From a virus: a DNA stretch of 37,182 bases. The notes under the pieces were generated by a model. The model did not search any database, was not told the origin of the DNA, and worked only from the letters and a program-made list of their open reading frames with translations. The stretch is from positions 1-37,182 of IMG/VR virus record IMGVR_UViG_3300043464_001746, one strand, 5' to 3'. The position numbers were made by a program, and so were the translations under genes. This document shows, piece by piece, positions 32,965 through 37,182 of this stretch; within the stretch, counting starts at the first letter, position 1; each line of letters opens with the position of its first letter.

Positions 32965-33783
32965 TTATAATTCGTTTTCGTTTCTAAATATTATTTTTTC
33001 GGGGTTTCTTTCGCCTCGTATTGTTTCCTCGATGTCGTCGTTCATTTTAATTAGCAAATCTGTCAATTCTTGGCTTTGACTTCCAAGTTCACTTCGATTT
33101 GTCATCATCATCGGAGTTACTTTGCTTAAAACACCATACACTCTTTTAATTAAATACTGAAATTCTAATGTTAAAGTGTAGTATTCTGTTTCTTTAACCA
33201 CTCCTGTTCGGCTAATTATCGAAAAAGGCATAATATATCCGCTACGATAAAATCTATTAAACACACCTCTTACAGTACCTAATTGAATACAAGCCAAAAC
33301 AAAATCTTCTTTACTAAATGGTTCGCCATCATAAAAATAATACCCTAATTCAATATCCTCTTTAATGACTTTATACCTAACAGATGCCCAACGCATAACA
33401 AAAGCATAATGTTTTAAAAAATCATAAGGTTTTTCAATAAATCGAGTTTTAATTACTAATTTATTTTCTCTTTTTACGCCATTTAATTTTCTGCCGTAAG
33501 AAATCATTTTACCATCACTTGCGATGCTAATGTCGTTGGTTTTATTTACTCCAAATAGTCTTCTTCTGCGAGTTCTTTTTTCCCATTCTTCCTCAGTTTC
33601 GTGTGCTTTTCTTTTAAGAAACTCTTTTCTTGTCTTTGCCTGGTAATCGTTTAACTCTTTTTGAGCAGAATTGGGTTTTTTTACCCTTTTCTTTCTTATA
33701 ACTTTTCTTTTGTACTTTCGGTTTTTCATTCCACGAAAATTTTTTTTTCGTTTTGGAATTTCTTGATTTTCTTCTTCTGACAT
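32965..33783 (-). CDS. Very basic putative DNA-binding protein, 272 aa
   Basis: Residues 8-50 are exceptionally Lys/Arg-rich (KRKKNFRGMKNRKYKRKV) with a further basic patch around 70-95 (EEWEKRTRRRRLFGV), suggesting direct nucleic acid contact. Residues about 120-225 form a folded helical/winged-helix-like domain (YDFLKHYAFVMRWASVRYK, FVLACIQLGTVRGVFNRFY, YTLTLEFQYLIKRVYGVL). An acidic C-terminal tail (NDDIEETIRGERNPEK) follows. It could be a transcription factor, a nucleoid-like protein or even a small-terminase-like protein, and none of these can be chosen from sequence. It shares the operon with the candidate anti-defence gene. Confidence 0.55.
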   Translation of the reverse strand: MSEEENQEIPKRKKNFRGMKNRKYKRKVIRKKRVKKPNSAQKELNDYQAKTRKEFLKRKAHETEEEWEKRTRRRRLFGVNKTNDISIASDGKMISYGRKLNGVKRENKLVIKTRFIEKPYDFLKHYAFVMRWASVRYKVIKEDIELGYYFYDGEPFSKEDFVLACIQLGTVRGVFNRFYRSGYIMPFSIISRTGVVKETEYYTLTLEFQYLIKRVYGVLSKVTPMMMTNRSELGSQSQELTDLLIKMNDDIEETIRGERNPEKIIFRNENEL

Positions 33784-33789
33784 TTTAAT

Positions 33790-34050
33790 TTATTTTCTAA
33801 ATTTTGCAAATTCAAGTATTTTTTGCAGTTTTTTTCTTGTATTTGTTCTTTGTTTAAGAGTTTCCGAGTATATTTTAATAAACCACAACCACCCATAACC
33901 TGTATTTACCCAAATAGTTCTGTTTTTTTCTATTCCAACGTTTAAAATTTCAGGAATATACATAGCTGCGCGCTTAAAATCTTCTTCTTTTATTTGATTT
34001 GTAGTTAATTTTTCTCTTGTTTCTGATGGAATATATCCTAAAAATTTCAT
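33790..34050 (-). CDS. Hypothetical protein, 86 aa
   Basis: A small basic protein with 'FKRAAMYIPEILNVGI' and an aromatic stretch 'TGYGWLWFIKIYSETL', ending in a Lys/Arg-rich helix (TRKKLQKILEFAKFRK). There is no signal peptide, membrane span (the aromatic run is short) or metal-binding motif. It lies six bases before the start of the basic 272-aa gene and one base after the stop of the 95-aa gene, so it is clearly within an operon. Family unknown. Confidence 0.5.
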   Translation of the reverse strand: MKFLGYIPSETREKLTTNQIKEEDFKRAAMYIPEILNVGIEKNRTIWVNTGYGWLWFIKIYSETLKQRTNTRKKLQKILEFAKFRK

Positions 34051-34051
34051 A

Positions 34052-34339
34052 TTATTTAGTTTTAATTAATCTTTCATACAATTCTTCGGTGCTTTCAAAA
34101 CATTCTTCGTCTGATATTTTTCCAAAGTTTAAAACAAAACAATAATATTGAAGCTCATCTCTATCAAAATAAACTGCCAACAAATCAATTATTGCGTTTA
34201 TTAGTTTGTTGTTATCGTAAAGACAAAAATCATCTTTAACACCAAACACTTCTGCTATTATTGATGCGTTTACTTTGTCTTCTCCTAATTGAAGTCTTAA
34301 TGCCTCTATGCTGTTTACAAATAATTCTTTACTTATCAT
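34052..34339 (-). CDS. Hypothetical helical protein, 95 aa
   Basis: A mostly helical acidic protein with 'FVNSIEALRLQLGEDKVNAS', 'KLINAIIDLLAVYFDRDELQ' and a C-terminal 'FESTEELYERLI'. The 187 bases upstream of its ATG hold no gene, so a promoter may be there, but no clean TAnnTTTG is seen. It heads a group of three tightly packed genes leading to the Acb2/Tad1-like gene. No homologous family is recognised. Confidence 0.5.
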   Translation of the reverse strand: MISKELFVNSIEALRLQLGEDKVNASIIAEVFGVKDDFCLYDNNKLINAIIDLLAVYFDRDELQYYCFVLNFGKISDEECFESTEELYERLIKTK

Positions 34340-34525
34340 TGGCGAATTCGTTGTTTTTGGTTAAAAAATCAGTCTTTCCCGATGTCAGTCTTATGATTAT
34401 TTATGCGCTTGTATGGAAATCAGCTAATCCGACGCATTTTGACCTGCAAATTTGAGTTTTTTGCCAAGCATAACCATTATTAATCGTGCGACAACACGAA
34501 CTCCTCACCAAACAGCTTTTGTATT
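34340..34525 (-). other. Short non-coding gap between hypothetical genes
   Basis: This 186-base stretch has no convincing gene on either strand; a plus-strand 64-aa reading that spans part of it overlaps the real 95-aa gene. It contains a 5-bp hairpin TCGTG-CGACAA-CACGA around 34483-34498 and a GGCGAATTCG motif at 34342-34351. It may hold a promoter or 5' leader for the 95-aa gene or a short terminator for the 81-aa gene, but nothing is strong. Confidence 0.3.
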
Positions 34526-34771
34526 TTACATATTCTCATCTAATAATTTTAATACCCCCAACCAATTTTCTTTGGTTTTAAAATAAATCTCCATTTGGCA
34601 TTGTCCGGCTTTTTCTCGGTTCATGTATATATCAAGACCGTAGAGGTTTTGATCATCTTTGTAGGCATAATATCCTGCAAAATCAATTTGATTAAAGCAG
34701 AACATCACATATCCATCAACGTATATTTTTACTCTACCATTGTAGGTTTTAAATTCGTATTTGTGTGTCAT
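34526..34771 (-). CDS. Hypothetical protein, 81 aa
   Basis: A small, mainly beta protein, Tyr/Phe-rich (YEFKTYNGRVKIYVDGYVMF, FAGYYAYKDDQNLYGLDIYM), with a C-terminal 'KENWLGVLKLLDENM' helix. It overlaps no other gene, starts three bases after the stop of the 79-aa gene, and has the leader ATCTAAACTATAAACT. The N-terminal repeated 'KTYNGRVKIYVDGY' suggests a compact beta-barrel. No function is recognised. Confidence 0.5.
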   Translation of the reverse strand: MTHKYEFKTYNGRVKIYVDGYVMFCFNQIDFAGYYAYKDDQNLYGLDIYMNREKAGQCQMEIYFKTKENWLGVLKLLDENM

Positions 34772-34774
34772 AGT

Positions 34775-35014
34775 TTATAGTTTAGATTGGCAAATTGGGC
34801 AAATATTATTATGGTATAATTTGATGTTGTCAACAATCATTTTTAAATCATCTTCATCTACCGTATTGCTTTCATAAATACTGTCTTTATAAGGAGTTGG
34901 ACTGTTATAAAACCTTATTCTATTTTCACAAACTTCAAAAACAAGATTTTTTGGGTAATTTTTACCCATTGCGGCTTTAACTCTTTGCTCAATGTTGGAA
35001 TGTATACTTTCCAT
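34775..35014 (-). CDS. Hypothetical protein with C-terminal CPxC, 79 aa
   Basis: The N-terminus is helical (NIEQRVKAAMGKNYPKNLVF). The protein ends 'NNICPICQSKL', giving a single CxxC at Cys72 and Cys75 with His68 just before (LYHNN). This could be half of a zinc site, complete only in a dimer, or a redox pair. It is 30 bases after the HTH gene in the same direction. It resembles small zinc-ribbon-like early phage proteins in size. Family is not recognised. Confidence 0.5.
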   Translation of the reverse strand: MESIHSNIEQRVKAAMGKNYPKNLVFEVCENRIRFYNSPTPYKDSIYESNTVDEDDLKMIVDNIKLYHNNICPICQSKL

Positions 35015-35044
35015 AACTACTTAATTTAATTATCCTTTAAAAAT

Positions 35045-35467
35045 TTATTGAACCGCCTCAACTTGTAAATCTACATTACCGCTTGCGGTCAATTTTTTTT
35101 CAATCTCGTCACTTTTCACTTCTGTGTCGTTAGCCAACCGAACAAAATACCCAAATTCACCCTCTTTCTTAGCACGAACAAAAGCAACACGAACAATCTC
35201 ACCCGTTTCTTTATTACAATACTCATTCACATTCGTTCTCTGCCATCCCACAAACGATCCAAATCTTTCCTCGTTACCTTTTAACTCAATTTCTTTCACA
35301 GGTTCCTTTGGAGCTGTTTCGCCTACTTTTACAATTGAACCAATCACTTTGTAAATTCCACTCTTGCTCATTCCTGTAGCTTTCATAATAACCTTAATGT
35401 TATCCCCAGAATTGTGCATATCTATAATACGCTTGTTTCTCAATTCCTTTTCCTGTAATTCAGTCAT
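35045..35467 (-). CDS. HTH DNA-binding protein, 140 aa
   Basis: Residues about 10-43 form a resolvase/transposase-type helix-turn-helix: 'NKRIIDMHNSGDNIKVIMKA' then 'TGMSKSGIYKVI'. After a linker, residues about 65-130 form a separate beta-rich domain (RFGSFVGWQRTNVNEYCNKE, GYFVRLANDTEVKSDEI). No catalytic Ser or DDE is present, so a transcription regulator is more likely than a recombinase. The promoter TATATTTG lies at 35496-35503, and just beyond it (35511-35704) is an array of TAGTCCACTTTTT-like units, which could be its own operators. First gene of the minus-strand small-gene operon. Confidence 0.65.
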   Translation of the reverse strand: MTELQEKELRNKRIIDMHNSGDNIKVIMKATGMSKSGIYKVIGSIVKVGETAPKEPVKEIELKGNEERFGSFVGWQRTNVNEYCNKETGEIVRVAFVRAKKEGEFGYFVRLANDTEVKSDEIEKKLTASGNVDLQVEAVQ

Positions 35468-35495
35468 AATCGTTATTGTTTATTTTATTATTTGA

Positions 35496-35503
35496 CAAAT
35501 ATA
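35496..35503 (-). promoter_or_regulatory. Promoter -7 box TATATTTG before HTH gene
   Basis: TATATTTG fits TAnnTTTG, 28 bases before the ATG at 35467. The repeat array starts eight bases upstream of this box, where regulators would be expected to bind. Confidence 0.65.
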
Positions 35504-35510
35504 GTGTACT

Positions 35511-35704
35511 GTGTCCACTCTACCAAATAATTAGTCCACTTTTTTTAGTCCACTTTGTCTTAGACCGCTTCACCATTGACTTTACACCACTTTTTTTACC
35601 CAAAAGTAGACTGTTTTTGTCACTTTTTACCAAAGTAGTCCACTTTTATATCAAATGTGTCCACTTTTTTGAGTAGACTCTTTATAATTAGTAGACTTTT
35701 TTTA
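35511..35704. repeat. Degenerate TAGTCCACTTTTT tandem array (about 11 units)
   Basis: Units such as TAGTCCACTTTTTT (35532), TAGTCCACTTTGTC (35546), GTAGTCCACTTTTAT (35635), GTGTCCACTTTTTTG (35657) and GTAGACTTTTTTTAT (35691) recur, all in the same direction. Cores lie at about 35513, 35534, 35548, 35563, 35585, 35609, 35619, 35638, 35659, 35676 and 35694, so spacing is 10-24 bases and mostly near 14-22. The array begins right behind the HTH gene promoter. It could be an operator array or iteron-like origin. Two overlapping short readings across it are artefacts of the repeats. Confidence 0.75.
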
Positions 35705-36078
35705 TTGGTGAGAGTATGTAGGGGTAGTGGATAATACATACGTATACAGCTCTGCGTCGCCAAAAGAAAACGATTTTTTTGATGTACCCGCATCCCTTTT
35801 TTGAATTCCATTTTCAAAATATTTTAACTTTTAATATACTGATTTACAATGTATTATATAAAACTAATACTAATTTATAAGATTTTTAATACTATTCATT
35901 TAATAAAAGTTAATCTTAGCATGATTATGTTTTTAAATTGTAAATGCTTGATTTTGTTGCGTTTATGTTTGGATTGTGTTGTTTTATTCCGATATTTTAT
36001 TGAGTGATCCAATTCCAGGACCGTAAAACCTTTGTAAAGTGTTGATTTTGTTATGCTTGTGAGTGTTGCAAGGGAATA

Positions 36079-36116
36079 AACATTTAGTTAATCAATTAAT
36101 TTAATCGTTAAATGTT
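36079..36116. repeat. AACATTTA/TAAATGTT inverted repeat
   Basis: Perfect 8-base arms (36079-36086 and 36109-36116) around 22 bases of A/T-rich sequence with TTAATCAATTAA. Regulatory or origin-like; no gene covers it. Confidence 0.4.
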
Positions 36117-36150
36117 AAGAGTTAATATATTTTTTTTATTGATACAGTTA

Positions 36151-36166
36151 ACCGGCTGCGCCTGGT
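36151..36166 (+). repeat. GC-rich mini stem-loop ACCGGC-TGC-GCCTGGT
   Basis: Six pairs with one bulge, isolated in very AT-rich DNA and followed by GTTTTGTTTGTTTTGG. It may be a weak terminator or a structured site. Confidence 0.4.
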
Positions 36167-36173
36167 GTTTTGT

Positions 36174-36410
36174 TTGTTTTGGTTGTGTTGGTGTCTTCTT
36201 CCTCTTGGCGAATTGATGAAATTTAGTAAAATCAAATGTTTTCAATATGCAAACTAACAAACGTTAGTTAGTCAAATATAAAATACTTTTATTCAATTGG
36301 GTTAAACGTTTTTTTGATGAAGATATGTTTTAAATGGTTTATTATTGTTTTGGTCTTTTGTGTTGGCTCCTGAGTTCTTGTTTTTTTACTCTTGGCAAAT
36401 TAGCAATTTT
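36174..36410. repeat. Imperfect direct repeat ending in CTTGGCRAATT
   Basis: Two stretches (about 36174-36225 and 36346-36410) share TTTTGGT, TGTGTTGG and CTCTTGGC[GA]AATT in the same order. Similarity is patchy, so this could be an old duplication or shared site composition. Confidence 0.35.
36252..36269. repeat. AACTAAC-AAAC-GTTAGTT inverted repeat
   Basis: Perfect 7-base arms. A similar dyad, AATAAC-TAAC-GTTATT, is found at 13778-13793 between the scaffold promoter and ATG, and CTAAC-AGTT-GTTAG at 10132-10145. They may be sites for one phage regulator. Confidence 0.4.
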
Positions 36411-36429
36411 TAACCATTTTAAACCATAT
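36323..36429. repeat. Imperfect 19-base inverted repeat in the non-coding region
   Basis: ATATGTTTTAAATGGTTTA at 36323-36341 is the near reverse complement of TAACCATTTTAAACCATAT at 36411-36429 (about 16 of 19 with one indel each way), around a 69-base centre. Confidence 0.45.
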
Positions 36430-36701
36430 GCAAAGTATTGATTTTAATGAATTTATCAAATATAATTGTAAGACTTTTATATATTTATTTAATAGATGTT
36501 GAAAATAATTTAAAATAATTCATTTTTTTTATCTTATAAAAACCTTTGTTAAGTCCTTATTTTATTGGTAGTATAGATTTTATTTATAGTAATGGTTTAC
36601 TATATAAATTAATACGATAACTTTTATAGTAATTGATAACTATAACCTTTGTAATATTGCCTTATAAAATAACAACAAATATTAATTTAACCTTATTTAT
36701 T

Positions 36702-36887
36702 ATGACTGTATTAATTGTAAATACGAATATTGATTTTTTTAAATCTATTCATAAAAACCTAAAATTTGAGGCCGCAACGTTAAACACATCTACTTTTAAA
36801 TGCGGACCAAAAACATTTGATAAAATAAGAAATGAAGTTCGCGCAAAAGGATTAAATCCGTATGCATTAATGAATTGGTATTTATAA
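36702..36887 (+). CDS. Small hypothetical protein, 61 aa
   Basis: A longer reading begins at 36633, but it would cover an AACCTTTG promoter-like box (36644-36651). The ATG at 36702 gives a normal A/T-rich leader and a well-behaved N-terminus (MTVLIVNTNIDFFKSIHKNL). The protein is basic and has a 'KCGPKTFDKIRNEVRAKG' helix that could be a small DNA- or RNA-binding unit; it ends 'YALMNWYL'. It is the first gene of a plus-strand operon of small genes running out of the window. No family is recognised. Confidence 0.6.
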   Translation: MTVLIVNTNIDFFKSIHKNLKFEAATLNTSTFKCGPKTFDKIRNEVRAKGLNPYALMNWYL

Positions 36888-36906
36888 CCCTCTAATTCTT
36901 TACACT

Positions 36907-37080
36907 ATGAAAACATTAAACTTTTTAGTAAACTTTATTTTTGCTTTTGCTTTTGTTGTTCTGGTGCTGATTCTTTGCCTTTATAATTGGCGAATTGACC
37001 AAATTTTTACAATTATTTATTTATTAATCTTGTGCGCTTGTGCGCTATTTATAAACCTTTATTTTAACTCTAAATTTTAA
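36907..37080 (+). CDS. Small membrane protein, 57 aa
   Basis: A 57-codon frame from ATG 36907 to TAA 37080, 19 bases after the previous gene. The sequence shows two hydrophobic segments (about 5-26, NFLVNFIFAFAFVVLVLILC; and about 33-52, IFTIIYLLILCACALFINLY) joined by a short polar loop (YNWRID), so a helical hairpin in the membrane is expected. Such proteins at the front of early operons often act on host functions, but no family is recognised. The DNA contains one GGCGAATTG motif at 36989-36997, which also recurs in the non-coding region. Confidence 0.6.
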   Translation: MKTLNFLVNFIFAFAFVVLVLILCLYNWRIDQIFTIIYLLILCACALFINLYFNSKF

Positions 37081-37120
37081 TAACCAACGGGAACAGGTTT
37101 AAAACTGAACACTAAAAAAC

Positions 37121-37182
37121 ATGAAAACATCTCTTAAAAATTTACTTGACAAAAGCAATAATACTATTTATTCATTTGCTGA
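37121..37182 (+). CDS. Start of a further small gene, partial
   Basis: ATG at 37121 is preceded by an A-rich leader (CACTAAAAAAC) and starts like the preceding gene (MKT). Twenty complete codons read MKTSLKNLLDKSNNTIYSFA, then the window ends with no stop. The hydrophilic start suggests a soluble protein. It is in the same direction and spaced 40 bases after the membrane protein, so it probably continues the operon. Confidence 0.5.
   Translation, partial: MKTSLKNLLDKSNNTIYSFA

Larger units (their letters stand above)
35818..36640. other. Non-coding divergent regulatory/possible origin region
   Basis: About 800 very AT-rich bases between the repeat array of the minus operon and the first plus-strand gene, with no believable gene (the longest readings are about 28 codons). 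It holds a GC-rich small stem-loop (36151-36166), an 8-bp inverted repeat (36079-36116), a 7-bp IR AACTAAC/GTTAGTT (36252-36269), a long imperfect IR (36323-36429) and three AACCTTTG boxes. It resembles a control or replication-origin region, but the function is inferred only from structure and position. Confidence 0.5.
36027..36651 (+). promoter_or_regulatory. Three AACCTTTGTWA boxes
   Basis: Near-identical AACCTTTGTWA occurs at 36027-36037, 36541-36551 and 36644-36654 (first eight bases AACCTTTG), the last of them about 50 bases before the first plus-strand gene. They resemble TAnnTTTG promoters with one extra or changed base, so they may be early promoters of the rightward operon or binding sites. 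Confidence 0.4.

Noticed and set aside
32965-33783. Terminase small subunit
   Set aside because: Basic tail plus helical domain is compatible, but it is over 13 kb from the large subunit, in an early-type operon, and no specific motif supports it.
34261-34455. 64-aa plus-strand reading
   Set aside because: Mostly opposite the 95-aa minus-strand gene, with a poor composition.
35045-35467. Serine recombinase/integrase
   Set aside because: The HTH looks like a resolvase HTH, but there is no catalytic domain; the protein is only 140 aa.
35476-35676. 66-aa plus-strand reading
   Set aside because: Translation of the same array in another direction, Phe/Leu-rich, overlapping the HTH promoter.
35511-35704. 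CRISPR array
   Set aside because: Repeat cores are about 13 bases and imperfect, spacing is 10-24 bases; no true spacers.
35620-35817. 65-aa minus-strand reading
   Set aside because: Half of it is made by the TAGTCCACTTTTT array, giving repetitive Lys/Val/Asp text, and it has no leader or operon context.
35921-36007. 28-codon plus-strand reading MIMFLNCKC...
   Set aside because: Too short, Cys/Leu-rich, no leader; treated as chance.
36633-36887. 84-aa version of the first rightward gene
   Set aside because: The extra N-terminus would lie over an AACCTTTG promoter-like box and reads as hydrophobic chance sequence; ATG 36702 fits better.
1-37182. tRNA genes or insertion sequences
   Set aside because: I saw no cloverleaf-like GTTCRANNC/CCA structure, transposase DDE pattern or flanking direct repeats.

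Overview
The window looks like part of the genome of a tailed, podovirus-type phage infecting a Bacteroidota host, probably a Flavobacterium-like marine or freshwater bacterium. The DNA is very AT-rich. Strong promoter matches have the Bacteroidota form TAnnTTTG (usually TATCTTTG) rather than TATAAT, and starts lack clear Shine-Dalgarno sequences but have A/T-rich leaders. The head-neck module runs in a Crassvirales-like order with family-typical N-termini: large terminase, portal, scaffold, major capsid protein, ring proteins, giant muzzle/nozzle protein, then internal ejected (cargo) proteins. The order assignment is inferred from protein patterns, not from a database search. TAA, TAG and TGA all act as stops, so the genetic code is standard.

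Layout. 1-19.0 kb (minus strand, read right to left): terminase (19.0-16.4), portal (16.3-13.8), acidic scaffold-like protein (13.7-12.6), major capsid protein (12.5-11.2), a 334-aa accessory head protein, two neck/ring proteins, a 1456-aa muzzle, a small GNAT-like protein, and three internal virion proteins. The last of these runs off the left edge. 19.1-20.6 kb: a monocistronic beta-rich structural protein, then a two-domain GroES-like protein with a small partner. 20.6-30.7 kb (minus): receptor-binding and tail proteins (a tail fibre/spike, an 879-aa repeat protein, a BspA/DUF285-repeat protein and several small fibre-like proteins) with an embedded lysis cassette: holin candidate, membrane/coiled-coil protein, Amidase_2 endolysin, unimolecular spanin candidate. 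30.8-32.7 kb (plus): a phage GroEL with its own GroES, ending in a bidirectional terminator. 32.7-35.5 kb (minus): small, mostly unknown genes, including an Acb2/Tad1-hairpin-like candidate anti-defence protein, a very basic putative DNA-binding protein and an HTH protein. 35.5-36.7 kb: a 1.2-kb non-coding divergent region holding a degenerate TAGTCCACTTTTT repeat array and several inverted repeats. 36.7-37.2 kb (plus): the start of another operon of small genes.

How it fits together: terminase, portal, scaffold and capsid genes each have a recognisable promoter or leader, which suggests separately tuned late expression. Ring, muzzle and cargo genes are nearly contiguous. The phage brings a complete chaperonin pair plus a second, distant GroES-like protein among the structural genes, which suggests dedicated folding of its own virion proteins. 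The most unusual parts are the chaperonin set, the cyclic-nucleotide-sponge candidate and the repeat array upstream of the HTH gene.
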